A stretch of DNA of 64,000 nucleotides from CAYQUO01 sp964420835 (lineage in GTDB: Bacteria > Chloroflexota > Anaerolineae > Anaerolineales > Anaerolineaceae), in NCBI GenBank assembly GCA_964420835.1, contig CAYQUO010000003.1, forward strand, positions 124,001 to 188,000. Reading direction: 5' to 3'. Below are positions 8,948 through 17,860 of the stretch, in pieces. A model generated the notes under the pieces. That model was not told the origin of the DNA, searched no databases, and saw only the letters and a program-made list of their open reading frames with translations. The position numbers were made by a program, and so were the translations under genes. Position 1 is the stretch's first letter, and each line of letters opens with the position of its first letter.

Positions 8948-10618
8948 CTATTCCACCTTCAGCACAGCGCCGGTATCGGCACTGGTAACAAAACGGGCGT
9001 ATCGTTTCAGCCATTTGCTGGTCGCCTTTGGTTCATAAGGGGACAGGTGATCCAGCCTTTTTCTGATCTCGGTTTCGTCAAGGCGAACATTTAAAGTGCG
9101 GGCGTCCAGATCGATTTCGATAATATCGCCATCGTTTATGGCTGCAATCGGTCCACCGGCAGCCGCCTCAGGCGAGATGTGCCCGATACAGGCTCCCCGG
9201 GTTCCACCGGAAAAGCGCCCGTCGGTGATCAGGGCAACCTTGTCACCCAGCCCCATTCCCATCAGCGTGCTTGTTGGGCTCAACATCTCCTGCATGCCTG
9301 GGCCACCGCGCGGTCCTTCATAACGGATCACTACCACTTCTCCGGCTTTCACCTGGCCAGCCATGATCCCTTGCTGTGCTTCCTCCTGCGATTCAAAAAT
9401 GTGGGCCGGGCCGGTGAAGGTGCGCATGGTGGAGTCCACACCCCCTGTTTTAACCACTGACCCACAGGGGGCAAGGTTGCCAAAAAGAATGGACAGTCCT
9501 CCGTGGGCGGAATGGGGGTTCCCGGATCTTCGAATGATTTCTTCATCCAAAATCCCTGCCCCCGAAATGGATTCCCCCAAGGTTTTCCCGCTTACCGTTA
9601 TGCGGTCAAAATGAAGCCTGCCCGTTGCAGCCTGAACCTCGTTTAGAATGGCTGGTACACCACCTGCCCGGTGAACATCCTCGATGTGCCAGGGGCCGGA
9701 AGGGCTTATCTTGCTCAGGTGCGGGATGTGTTCCGAAATGGTATTGATCCTCTTCAATGAGTAGTCCAACCCGGCTTCCTGCGCGAGGGCCAGGCCATGT
9801 AGGATGGTGTTGGTTGAACCGCCCATTGCCATATCCAACGCAAATGCATCATCCATTGCCTCACAGGTTACGATCTGCCGGGGCAGGATCTGTTCTTCAA
9901 CCAGTTTTAAGATCAGAAAACCTGCCTGGCGGGCGAGCGCTTCGCGTTCGGGTGTTTTCGCCAGCGCTGTTCCGTTGTAGGGCAACGCCAGGCCCAATGC
10001 TTCGGTTAGACAATTCATACTGTTCGCTGTAAACATCCCCGAACAGGATCCACAGGATGGGCAGGCAAGCCCTTCAAGCAACCTCAAACGCCTAAGGTCC
10101 ATTTTTCCGTTCTGATACGCCCCAACCGCCTCAAAAACGGAGATCAGGTCGACTGATTGTCCTTCCGGCGTCTTTCCGGCAGGCATCGCCCCCCCTGAAA
10201 CAAAGATCGCCGGGATGTTCACCCGCAGGGCGCCCATCAGCATGCCCGGTACGATCTTGTCGCAGTTCGGGATGCAAACCATCCCATCAAACTGGTGTGC
10301 TTCAATCATGGTTTCAACACAATCAGCGATAAGTTCCCGCGATGGAAGGGAATATTTCATCCCCATATGCCCCATGGCGATGCCGTCATCAACCGCAATG
10401 GTGTTGAATTCGAAAGGGACTCCTCCGGCAGATCGTATGGCTTCCTTGACAATTTTGCCGAATTCCTGCAGGTGTACATGACCTGGGACAATGTCTACAT
10501 AGGAGTTGACCACTGCAATGAAGGGCTTTTCCATGTCAGCATCTGTAATGCCTGCAGCTCTCAATAAAGCCCTGTGTGGCGCCCGCTCAATGCCTTGTTT
10601 TATTCGATCTGAACGCAA
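8948..10618 (-). CDS. ilvD: dihydroxy-acid dehydratase
   Basis: It dehydrates dihydroxyisovalerate and dihydroxymethylvalerate to the 2-oxo acids, the third common step of Val/Ile synthesis, using an Fe-S cluster. Cluster cysteines are visible in CIPNCDK and in the CPSCGSCSGMF block; the C-terminal swivel domain has the TDGRFSGGTRG motif. No ATG begins the conserved part. A TTG at 10618 opens the typical LRSDRIKQG start and has GGAGG five bases upstream, giving 556 residues, the normal length; the open frame further upstream runs through the attenuator stem and is not coding. It is the first structural gene of the operon, directly behind the leader peptide and terminator. Confidence 0.95.
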   Translation of the reverse strand: MRSDRIKQGIERAPHRALLRAAGITDADMEKPFIAVVNSYVDIVPGHVHLQEFGKIVKEAIRSAGGVPFEFNTIAVDDGIAMGHMGMKYSLPSRELIADCVETMIEAHQFDGMVCIPNCDKIVPGMLMGALRVNIPAIFVSGGAMPAGKTPEGQSVDLISVFEAVGAYQNGKMDLRRLRLLEGLACPSCGSCSGMFTANSMNCLTEALGLALPYNGTALAKTPEREALARQAGFLILKLVEEQILPRQIVTCEAMDDAFALDMAMGGSTNTILHGLALAQEAGLDYSLKRINTISEHIPHLSKISPSGPWHIEDVHRAGGVPAILNEVQAATGRLHFDRITVSGKTLGESISGAGILDEEIIRRSGNPHSAHGGLSILFGNLAPCGSVVKTGGVDSTMRTFTGPAHIFESQEEAQQGIMAGQVKAGEVVVIRYEGPRGGPGMQEMLSPTSTLMGMGLGDKVALITDGRFSGGTRGACIGHISPEAAAGGPIAAINDGDIIEIDLDARTLNVRLDETEIRKRLDHLSPYEPKATSKWLKRYARFVTSADTGAVLKVE

Positions 10619-10645
10619 CCTTGCCTCCAACTTCGTTACCCATAA

Positions 10646-10679
10646 ACCAAGAAACCGCCCGGTCGGGCGGTTTCTTGGT
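10646..10679 (-). terminator. attenuator terminator stem of the ilv-leu operon
   Basis: A perfect 16-bp inverted repeat (left arm 10646-10661, right arm 10664-10679, two-base centre) reads on the minus strand as an A-rich/GC stem followed by a T-rich run partly within the 3' arm. It lies between the leader peptide stop and the ilvD start. The sequence GGGCGGT at 10745-10751 can pair with ACCGCCC in its 5' arm, giving a competing antiterminator. The mechanism is inferred from this layout. Confidence 0.85.
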
Positions 10680-10722
10680 GATCTTTGGGTATCTTCTGGA
10701 AATATCGATTCTTCTCTGACTC

Positions 10723-10827
10723 TTACATTCCGGGTGACACCTTCACCGCCCATTGCAGGTTTAGGTCCTCAAGTACGAGGACCAAAATAATAAGAGCCAG
10801 AATGGATAGTGAGGTGATGAATAGCAT
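10723..10827 (-). CDS. Leu/Ile/Val-rich leader peptide of the ilv-leu operon
   Basis: A 34-codon frame starts at ATG 10827, about 26 bases after the predicted transcription start, and stops at TAA 10725-10723. Residues 9-19 read ILALIILVLVL, ten of eleven being Ile, Leu or Val; the whole peptide has nine Leu, four Ile and four Val. This is the hallmark of a ribosome-mediated attenuator such as those ahead of enterobacterial ilv operons. A hairpin (GGTCCTC/GAGGACC, 10764-10783) covers the end of the Ile/Leu/Val codons, and a smaller one (GGTGA/TCACC, 10733-10747) overlaps the antiterminator arm. No strong ribosome site is visible before the ATG, the main weakness of the call. It is too short for ordinary gene finding. 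Confidence 0.8.
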   Translation of the reverse strand: MLFITSLSILALIILVLVLEDLNLQWAVKVSPGM

Positions 10828-10859
10828 TATGTCAGACCATTTGCAATCGATTGCAACCC

Positions 10860-10887
10860 AGTATAACCGAAAAACGATGGTTGTCAA
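10860..10887 (-). promoter_or_regulatory. promoter of the ilv-leu operon
   Basis: A -35 box TTGACA (10882-10887) and a -10 box TATACT (10860-10865) are separated by 16 bases. The predicted transcript starts near 10853 and enters the leader peptide after about 26 bases. The match to the housekeeping sigma consensus is close. Confidence 0.8.
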
Positions 10888-10973
10888 TAGGGTTCTGAAT
10901 TTTCATGACCCATATATGGAAAGAACACTTTTTTATCTAAATGGATGCGTTTTAATTAATTAATTGCGATTTC

Positions 10974-11990
10974 TCAGCCTGTCACAATTCTACGAAAGCG
11001 GTTATAACGCAAGGTGGTAAGGCCGTTCATTGCAGCGATCAACCCCTCCGGCCCTCCCATGTGAGATACTTCCAGCCTCGGAAGCGCATGCATGCAGTAC
11101 CGGTGTGCCCGGAAAATATTGGCTGGCCGGGTTGTGGTGGCAGTGAGAAAGCCACACTTCCCGGCTATTTGGAATTCACGCTCTTCAGCCTGCTTCTTCC
11201 CACCATAAGGATACGCAAAATGGAGGATCGGCCTGCCGAGATGCCTTTCGAGTTCCGCCTTGCTTTCAAGCATTTCCCTGCGAACTTCATCTTCCGCCAA
11301 CTTTGCAAGAACGGGGTGATTCACCGTATGTGCCGATATCGTCACCAGGGGGTCTCTTCCCAGTCTTTTTAGTTCCTCCCAGTTCAAAGAAAGATCCCTT
11401 GTTTTTTGCTGCAAGTCCTGTCCCAGTTGGCCAAAGATCGCCTTAACCCGGGGAAGGTAGTCGCTCAACTCAGCATACTTCACCAGGCGCCTGACCGCCT
11501 GGGCACAGGCCTGCCTGCCTTCTTCGTTGGTTGTATCAAAGACCATCCTTTCATTTTCCACTTCGAATGCAACAGCCGGTTGCTTAATGAGATCCTCCAA
11601 CAAGTACCACCACAGTATCGCCGTATGGTTCGGAAAACCGGTAACAACATTAATGGTAAAGGGTATGTTATATTTTATTAGTATTGGATATGCGAAGGTA
11701 AGGTTATCCCGGTATCCATCATCAAATGTCAAAACGATGAACCGCTTTCTAAAATATTCGCCTTTTAGAACTTCCACCAATTCATTTATTGAAATAAATG
11801 TAAACCCACGGTGCATCAGGTTTTCAACCAATCGCTCCAGGTTTTCCGGGGTGACCTCAAGAGATCGGGTCTCAGCCAGGGTGGCCCCGGAATGTCCCTC
11901 CGGGCAGACACGGTGAAGCATCAGGATGCTACCAATGCCCCCGTACAAGGGACGGGTCACATTGGATAGAAAATTCACCAATCTGCTCAT
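10974..11990 (-). CDS. polysaccharide deacetylase (NodB-like, carbohydrate esterase 4)
   Basis: The protein (338 residues from the ATG at 11990, which has GGTGA four bases upstream) carries the NodB fold: metal-binding TFDDGYRDN at residues 88-96 and the second metal motif SAHTVNHP near residue 206, plus the late HFAYPYGG motif. Such enzymes remove N- or O-acetyl groups from polysaccharides. No signal peptide is obvious. It is the last gene of a five-gene minus-strand set with an acyl carrier protein, a reductase, an AMP-forming ligase and an acyltransferase-like protein, and begins four bases after the stop of the latter. Deacetylases of similar sequence occur in exopolysaccharide loci; the substrate here is unknown. 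Confidence 0.85.
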   Translation of the reverse strand: MSRLVNFLSNVTRPLYGGIGSILMLHRVCPEGHSGATLAETRSLEVTPENLERLVENLMHRGFTFISINELVEVLKGEYFRKRFIVLTFDDGYRDNLTFAYPILIKYNIPFTINVVTGFPNHTAILWWYLLEDLIKQPAVAFEVENERMVFDTTNEEGRQACAQAVRRLVKYAELSDYLPRVKAIFGQLGQDLQQKTRDLSLNWEELKRLGRDPLVTISAHTVNHPVLAKLAEDEVRREMLESKAELERHLGRPILHFAYPYGGKKQAEEREFQIAGKCGFLTATTTRPANIFRAHRYCMHALPRLEVSHMGGPEGLIAAMNGLTTLRYNRFRRIVTG

Positions 11991-11994
11991 CAGT

Positions 11995-12852
11995 TCACCA
12001 TTCTGAAAGGATGCCCAGTAACTGCAGTTCTGAATACGCGGTATCCATTTGCATGCGACCAACATTAACCCCGCGGAAAAGGCGCGCCTGTCTTTGCGGG
12101 ATTGTCAACGCCAGGGGGTATTTTCCATTTTCCAGCAAATGTTCACCGACGAGAATGGCAACCGTCTTGAATGCCCGGCACAATTCCGTCGCCGACACAG
12201 GCAACACTCGTTTTAATAGACAGGCATTACTCGCAAAATGAATTTGCAGTACCCGTCTGCCTTTCTTTCGGGTGACATCCGCCATCAAGTAGCAATCGCC
12301 GGTTTTATTGCGCAGCAGAATGTGATGGGTAAACAATCCGAGGTGGTCTTCGAAGACTTTTTTTGACACCCCTTGCAAAGTGTTCCCCAATTGATTTGGA
12401 TCAGTGATTATCTGACTCTTCCTGGCGAACCAGGGCAATGGGAAAACCAACTGGTAATAGCGGTCGATCTGTTCAAACCCAAATTTGCCAAGGATTTCAG
12501 CTACCTTGTTCCCTGAAAGGTTCGTCAGAGTTACATCTCTCAATTGCAAAAGGGGGAACAGCAATCGAAGGCTCTCTGAACGGTATTCCGGCTCAACAAC
12601 CCAGCTTGTAAGGTTGCAAAACTGGCGTTCCGAGCCATCCCTCAACTGGCGGAGACTGAAAATTGCGCCAAGGAATCCCACCGCCCTCCCCCCATCCTCC
12701 AACAGGTGGCCTATGAAACCAAATGGGTTGTTCCATCTTGTTTCAAAGATCCTGCGGAAAAGGTCCTCGGACGGGCGCGGTTCGGCAAACCTGGAGAACA
12801 GGGGAAGTACGATCTCAAAGTCCTCAGTATGGGCAGGACGCAGTTTTGTCAA
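11995..12852 (-). CDS. GNAT-like acyltransferase domain protein
   Basis: A protein of 285 residues with the layout of a GNAT-type acyltransferase: KLRPAHTEDFEIV at the start, a central region ending in AVGFLGAIFSLRQL, and a strand-helix part WVVEPEYRSESLRLLFPLL resembling the acetyl-CoA binding segment. The C-terminal half is not recognised. A TTG at 12852 with GGGAG four bases ahead is preferred; the frame is open to a TTG at 12903 but no ribosome site is visible there. It sits between the AMP-forming ligase and the deacetylase. Its likely role is to move an acyl group (perhaps supplied on the cluster's carrier protein) to a sugar or amine, which is inference only. Confidence 0.55.
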   Translation of the reverse strand: MTKLRPAHTEDFEIVLPLFSRFAEPRPSEDLFRRIFETRWNNPFGFIGHLLEDGGRAVGFLGAIFSLRQLRDGSERQFCNLTSWVVEPEYRSESLRLLFPLLQLRDVTLTNLSGNKVAEILGKFGFEQIDRYYQLVFPLPWFARKSQIITDPNQLGNTLQGVSKKVFEDHLGLFTHHILLRNKTGDCYLMADVTRKKGRRVLQIHFASNACLLKRVLPVSATELCRAFKTVAILVGEHLLENGKYPLALTIPQRQARLFRGVNVGRMQMDTAYSELQLLGILSEW

Positions 12853-12940
12853 ACGTCTCCCGCACTTGAACAAAAAAGGACATTGTAGTCGGAGCCCAGC
12901 CAATTAATGGCCAGGACCGCACAAAACTTCAACCTGTTAA

Positions 12941-14314
12941 TTATCCCTCGCTGGCGGCTTTGCGCCTCATCTTCTTGAAACGGGAACCGTGTTGCTCCTC
13001 GGTGCCAATGGTCACCTTTACTGGCACTTTAAATGCAGGCATCCTTGCGCGGCAAAAATTCTTCAGGCGAATGGCAAACGCCTTGGGATCTTCCTCATTG
13101 ACCAGGCGAACCCTTGCACAGACAATATTTCCCGTGATCGGGTTAGGCTCGCCGATCACTGATACTTCGGCTACATTGTCCATTTCCTGAATGACCGATT
13201 CAACCTCAGCCGGGTATACTTTTTCGCCACCCACGTTGATGATCTCTGAAATCCTCCCCAGGATTCTGAGCCATTCACCATCCACCTCAACCGCATCGCC
13301 GGTATTAAACCAGCCATCTTCCGTAAACGGGCTGGCCGCGTTCAGGTATCCAAGCATGGCCGATTGGGCTTTGATGTGCAGGATCCCATCCACTATGCGC
13401 GTTTCAAAACCTTCGCCGCCAACCTTAACCCATAACGAATTTGAACTCCTGGATTTTGATCGCAGGATCCCGACTTCTGAAAGACCATAGGTTTGTTGTA
13501 ATTTAATCTCCGGGAACAATTCGTGGAACCGCACCAATGTACTTTCTGGCATTGGCTCGGTGCCGTATGTGACAGTCTTTAGAGAGGACAGGTCATGCCG
13601 TTTGTATGCCTCGCTGAGCAGGATGATGTTGATAAACGTGGGAGAGGTTGGCAGCAGCTCCACTTTGTACCTCTCCACAGCCGCAAGTACGGCATCAGGG
13701 GTACGATCCTGGACTGTAACAACCGTGCCACCGTTGGAAAGCAGGTGCAGCATGGTGTTGACCCCCCCAATGTGGTCGTAAAGGAGGAACGCGATCGCCC
13801 GGCTTTTACTTCGCCTCACCTTGAACTTCTCTAGGATGCCAGTAAGGTCATGTACCGCCGCCTTGCTCTTGCCTGTTGAACCGGATGAGAACAGGACCAG
13901 TCCTGGGTGACATTGAGACCGTAAACGCTGATAATACGGATGATCTCCTTGCCGGTGCAGTGACTGAATGGACACCTGGTCCAAATCGTCTATCCGGATA
14001 TTATGTTCAGCCTGGGATATGTCAATGAACTCCGGCTTCTGCTTTTCCACTGAAGTGGTTAGTGGCACGAGGATGCAGGCGTGTTCCACCAGGGCTAAAA
14101 ACAGCGCCACTGCGTTTGGAGAAAAATCCGCCTCCAGAGCAATCACAGATCCCTGTGGGATCGCTTCTGCAAGAATACGCTCTCGCCACTCGTCGATCTT
14201 GTCGACCAGCCAGCCGTAGGAATACTCGGAGTCCTTCCAAATGATTGCCGGCTGCGACTGGTCTTCACGAAAAACATCCAATAGAAATCCGATAACGGAT
14301 TCCCGGGAAGACAT
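12941..14314 (-). CDS. AMP-forming acyl-CoA/acyl-ACP ligase (ANL superfamily)
   Basis: This 457-residue adenylating enzyme has the phosphate-binding loop LFSSGSTGKSKAAVHD, the YGLSE motif, the NTGD motif before the hinge, GGEKVYPAEVE at the start of the C-terminal domain and a Lys-rich tail (RFKKMRRK) that would supply the catalytic lysine. It is short compared with typical acyl-CoA synthetases, losing parts of the N-terminal domain. It overlaps the reductase gene (the ATG at 14314 overlaps by one base; a GTG at 14317 is an alternative, with GGGAGG upstream of both). An acyl carrier protein two genes upstream is a plausible acceptor. The acyl substrate is unknown. Confidence 0.85.
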   Translation of the reverse strand: MSSRESVIGFLLDVFREDQSQPAIIWKDSEYSYGWLVDKIDEWRERILAEAIPQGSVIALEADFSPNAVALFLALVEHACILVPLTTSVEKQKPEFIDISQAEHNIRIDDLDQVSIQSLHRQGDHPYYQRLRSQCHPGLVLFSSGSTGKSKAAVHDLTGILEKFKVRRSKSRAIAFLLYDHIGGVNTMLHLLSNGGTVVTVQDRTPDAVLAAVERYKVELLPTSPTFINIILLSEAYKRHDLSSLKTVTYGTEPMPESTLVRFHELFPEIKLQQTYGLSEVGILRSKSRSSNSLWVKVGGEGFETRIVDGILHIKAQSAMLGYLNAASPFTEDGWFNTGDAVEVDGEWLRILGRISEIINVGGEKVYPAEVESVIQEMDNVAEVSVIGEPNPITGNIVCARVRLVNEEDPKAFAIRLKNFCRARMPAFKVPVKVTIGTEEQHGSRFKKMRRKAASEG

Positions 14315-15018
14315 CACGATACACCTCCCAGGTAGATCACCTGGCCAGTGACCAGGTTGCTTTCAGGCAGGATGAAGAAATCGATCACGTTGATCACATC
14401 GGCAATTTCACCGTATCGGCGGATGTGTTGGCGTGCCAGTAATTTCTCCAGTTTCTCCTCCGGCACTGCTTGTATGAGGTCTGTTTTAATCGGCGTAGGC
14501 CCAATTGCATTCACGGTAATTCCCATGCTCGACAGCTCGGATGATAGTATTCGCGTCAGTGATTCAACTGCCGCTTTTGAAGCGGCATACATCGCCTCAC
14601 CGGCAAGGTTAAGCGGAACAGCAATGGTGGAAAAATTGACGATCCGCCCAAAGTGTTTCTTTTGCATCACCTTGGCTACCTCTCTGCAGAAGAGAAAGGT
14701 TCCCAGCACGTTCGTTTCAAGAATTCGCCGGGCTGTCTTCATAGGTGTAAGCAGAGCATGATTCATAACCGCAATACCGGCATTATTGATCAAAACATCA
14801 ATTTGCCTGTGGCTTTTCTGGATTTCAGTAACCAGGGATTTCACCGCCGTTTCATCGCTAACATCCAGGCAATGGTGTTCGTAATTTTCCGCCGCCCAAT
14901 CAGACGGGTTTCTGCTGCACCCAACCACCCGCCAGCCTCTCGCTGCATAATGTTCCGCCAGACCCCGCCCTATACCCTTGCGGCTACCGGTAACCACCAT
15001 AACACCGGCGTCAGGCAA
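14314..15018 (-). CDS. short-chain dehydrogenase/reductase, FabG-like
   Basis: A 234-residue classical SDR: cofactor motif TGSRKGIG (residues 10-17), NNAG (78-81) and the catalytic Ser130, Tyr144 and Lys148 triad (MYAASK). FabG-type enzymes reduce 3-oxoacyl-ACP, and the gene begins inside the end of an acyl carrier protein gene, which supports a role on carrier-bound acyl chains. A TTG at 15018 with AGGAG seven bases upstream is chosen; the ATG at 15000 would leave only three residues before the cofactor motif. It is coupled to the ligase gene by overlapping stop and start codons. Confidence 0.88.
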   Translation of the reverse strand: MPDAGVMVVTGSRKGIGRGLAEHYAARGWRVVGCSRNPSDWAAENYEHHCLDVSDETAVKSLVTEIQKSHRQIDVLINNAGIAVMNHALLTPMKTARRILETNVLGTFLFCREVAKVMQKKHFGRIVNFSTIAVPLNLAGEAMYAASKAAVESLTRILSSELSSMGITVNAIGPTPIKTDLIQAVPEEKLEKLLARQHIRRYGEIADVINVIDFFILPESNLVTGQVIYLGGVS

Positions 15019-15316
15019 GTTCCTGCTCCTTCACCAGAATCAACAGATAATCAGCCAGGGATTGCACAGAGCGAAACGGGCTTTTTTCCTGAGAGACCGC
15101 CCGTTCATCTGCCAGGGTTATGTTTACGTCAAACTTGGTGTTTATTTTCTCTTCGACCAGAACGATCATATTTACCAAGCCCATGGAATCCAACTTTCCC
15201 CCTCTGCCAAAAAGCACGGTCTCGACCGATGGTTCCACCTTTTGATCATCATCCACCTGGAGGTTATATTCTTCCACAGCCTCCAACACTACTTCAAGAA
15301 TTTCATCGATTGTCAT
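15011..15316 (-). CDS. acyl carrier protein
   Basis: A small acidic 101-residue carrier protein with the phosphopantetheine site LDSMG; Ser44 is the attachment residue. It is longer than a fatty-acid AcpP because of a loop before the site and an insert around DERAVSQEKS. AAGGA lies seven bases before the ATG. It heads a five-gene set and overlaps the next gene by eight bases. A TATAAT box at 15343-15348 on the minus strand could be its -10, but no good -35 is seen. The context says it is a dedicated carrier for the ligase and reductase next to it rather than the housekeeping ACP. Confidence 0.85.
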   Translation of the reverse strand: MTIDEILEVVLEAVEEYNLQVDDDQKVEPSVETVLFGRGGKLDSMGLVNMIVLVEEKINTKFDVNITLADERAVSQEKSPFRSVQSLADYLLILVKEQELA

Positions 15317-15499
15317 AAAAGTTTCCTTTCAGGTGGTTTTCCGTATTATAAACCACTTTGCCTTGGGAGTTTCGATTATGGCGAATTGAATGGAATTTCC
15401 TGCAAACAACCGGCTGTTTTCCCGGGTTCGCTGCAATTGAAAAGGGGTCATTTCTCAATGCCATGCCTTTCTGAGACCTATGAAATTAAGAAAATCATT

Positions 15500-17860
15500 T
15501 CAACGGGGTATTACCCGGAAGATCCTGCCATCATTCAAATGTGCTACAAGTTCCATATGGACAGGCCTGTCAACCGCACTGGCGATATCAGGCATCTCCC
15601 CGGCAGCCATTTGATAGGGCCGGTCTGTTAGGATCCAATCAAACCAAACAAGATAAAACTCCTGGTCATTCGGGAGCTTCTGATCTCCCGCCTCTGTGGA
15701 AAAAGACCAAACCGGGAAAATATGGTCAAAAAGATAGATGCACCGGTGACAATTGCTGAATATCAAAGCATTATCGGGAAGGACATGGTTGAGCAAATAA
15801 TGAAGCACTTCACTTTTTTCCAAGCTTGACAGGGAAAATCCCTGGCTGAAACGGGTCGCCTGGTCTGCGACGATATCCTGTCGGGCATTAAACGGGGCGA
15901 TAAGCAACAACGCAATTGTCAATAAAGCCGAGAGGTGAAATAACACCTTTCTCCAGGTTGGCTTCTGAATTGAACCCAGGCGATCAAACCACAAGGCCAG
16001 GATAATCATAACCGGGGCATGAATCACATACAGGTAGCGGGCAAAAAAACCCCCGATCCACACCCTGCTTAAGGAAACCACCAGATAAGCTACATAAAAG
16101 AATACCCACCCACCTAAAACCAGAACCTCAACCGGGACCCAATCCTGCCACTTTGATTGTTTTATCCCACTCAGGTTAACACTTATGGTAAGCACGATTA
16201 AAAATAACAATCCGCACATCACCAGCCATTGCCCTTGCCGGGGCTGGTACCATCCAATAAAGATCCTGAAAATTTGTCCAAGAATATCGAGAGGTGGCGT
16301 AAAGTGTGCGATTCGCACACCGACCAGGGTGCCGGTCATCAATTGATTTCGTCCAACCCACAACATAGTCGGCAGTAAGGCCATGGCGGCAAACGTCAGG
16401 GTTTTAATGAATCGCTGTAGAATATCATTCCTAAGAAAAACCAATAGACATAATCCGCTGTAGAAGATCAATGGTACGCTCGCGTAGCGACAAAGAACCA
16501 GCAAGGATCCAACGAATGTAAGAAAAACACCCGAAATCGGATCCTGTGTTTTAACCGTATCCAGGAGAAGACCAAGGAAAAGGATGTATAGCGGGAAAAA
16601 GAGCGCTTCAGAAAGCAGGTGAGTGAAAGTGAATAAAAAGGGGATTGAAAAAACCAATATGACCAGTGCACCTGCAGGGAACACTTCACCCCGTCGAAAC
16701 ACCCTCTTCAGAAGAAAACCGGCGAGGAAAATCGATATCACCATCAGAAGGATGTTGGCTAATTGGTACCAGAAAAGAGTTCCCGGTTCGGTCAGTGCCT
16801 CCAGCCCTGCCAAAAAAAGCGGATACAATGGGGGCCACCAGGTAAAGGTGTCCGTATCCATCCCAATGTAACCCTCCCCGGCCAGAACATGACGGGCTGC
16901 TGCAATATAGTCCATAGAATCCGCTGACACCAGCAGGCCGATCGATCGCGTGATAATGAGAAAATACACCACCGAAACGACGGCAACCGAAAGGATAATT
17001 AATAAATCCACCCTCCAGCGGCCATCCTTAACATTTGAACCCTGGTCACGCTTATTGTCTTCAGGGTATTTCCAGGCAAGCAATAAGCAAACAACGCCAA
17101 ATAAACAATAAACCGTTAGAACGCTTACCAGCAAAAAGGCGATCAGGAATCGGTCAAAGAAACCAACCGGGTGAAAATCGTGAATATACACCTCTTTGGT
17201 TTCCGCCCCCTGCAGATCATAGGTTCGAATGTCTCCATCCCAATCAATTTGCACCCGGCCTGCGCCAGGGGAGCCTTCAAAGATCAGGACTGTTGAAGAA
17301 GCCCTTCCCTGCCACTGAAGCCTGTCGTAAGGAGACGAAGCCGTAAGTGAATTTCCACTCCGTTTCCATCCTCCATCCACATCCATGGAACCATAACTGA
17401 TAAATTGGCCGTCGGATTCAAAGCCCAACAGCGTGACCTCCCCGAATTCGGAGCCCGATCCCGACCCGGACAACGCTGTGACAACAAGCTTTAACCGTTG
17501 TAAACGGTAAGCCGGAATCCCATCCGGCAGGAATGTTGCCAGTATGACCCCGTAGAAAAGTGAAACCAGGATGCAACCAACCTTAACCCGGTTGGAAATG
17601 GATTTCCAGTGGACAAGAAAAATTCGTTGCATCCAGAACCACAGGGCAATTGCCAGTACCACCCCCATTCCGATTAATACGGCCAAAGCACGCCGGCCAG
17701 GTGTGTGGTTGCCAAAATAAAATAGGGTTATTAGAAAGATCGACGTGGGGCTGATCGCCATGGCAGCCAATATCGCTGGCGCTGATCTCCTTTTAAGATA
17801 TCGCTTTATATTTGCATTAATCCAACCGGGCGTGTGGGTAGCGGGGTTTTTTTCCACCAT
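15500..17860 (-). CDS. polytopic membrane protein, GT-C glycosyltransferase-like (ArnT/PMT family)
   Basis: A 786-residue membrane protein. Four or so membrane segments and a soluble beta-rich insert (about residues 120-225) precede a second, typical GT-C module whose first outer loop has SADSMDYIAAARHV followed by WWPPLYPLFLAG, the aspartate and PPLYP pattern of glycosyltransferase families 39 and 83. About ten further hydrophobic segments follow, then a short soluble tail. Such enzymes use polyprenyl-phosphate sugars outside the membrane. No clear ribosome site precedes the ATG. It lies 183 bases upstream of the acyl carrier protein gene on the same strand, so it may belong to the same glycan locus. 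Donor and acceptor are unknown. Confidence 0.7.
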   Translation of the reverse strand: MVEKNPATHTPGWINANIKRYLKRRSAPAILAAMAISPTSIFLITLFYFGNHTPGRRALAVLIGMGVVLAIALWFWMQRIFLVHWKSISNRVKVGCILVSLFYGVILATFLPDGIPAYRLQRLKLVVTALSGSGSGSEFGEVTLLGFESDGQFISYGSMDVDGGWKRSGNSLTASSPYDRLQWQGRASSTVLIFEGSPGAGRVQIDWDGDIRTYDLQGAETKEVYIHDFHPVGFFDRFLIAFLLVSVLTVYCLFGVVCLLLAWKYPEDNKRDQGSNVKDGRWRVDLLIILSVAVVSVVYFLIITRSIGLLVSADSMDYIAAARHVLAGEGYIGMDTDTFTWWPPLYPLFLAGLEALTEPGTLFWYQLANILLMVISIFLAGFLLKRVFRRGEVFPAGALVILVFSIPFLFTFTHLLSEALFFPLYILFLGLLLDTVKTQDPISGVFLTFVGSLLVLCRYASVPLIFYSGLCLLVFLRNDILQRFIKTLTFAAMALLPTMLWVGRNQLMTGTLVGVRIAHFTPPLDILGQIFRIFIGWYQPRQGQWLVMCGLLFLIVLTISVNLSGIKQSKWQDWVPVEVLVLGGWVFFYVAYLVVSLSRVWIGGFFARYLYVIHAPVMIILALWFDRLGSIQKPTWRKVLFHLSALLTIALLLIAPFNARQDIVADQATRFSQGFSLSSLEKSEVLHYLLNHVLPDNALIFSNCHRCIYLFDHIFPVWSFSTEAGDQKLPNDQEFYLVWFDWILTDRPYQMAAGEMPDIASAVDRPVHMELVAHLNDGRIFRVIPR

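Noticed and set aside
10619..10753. Upstream extension of ilvD
   Set aside because: The added 45 codons would run through the attenuator stem; GGAGG plus TTG at 10618 matches the conserved start of the family.
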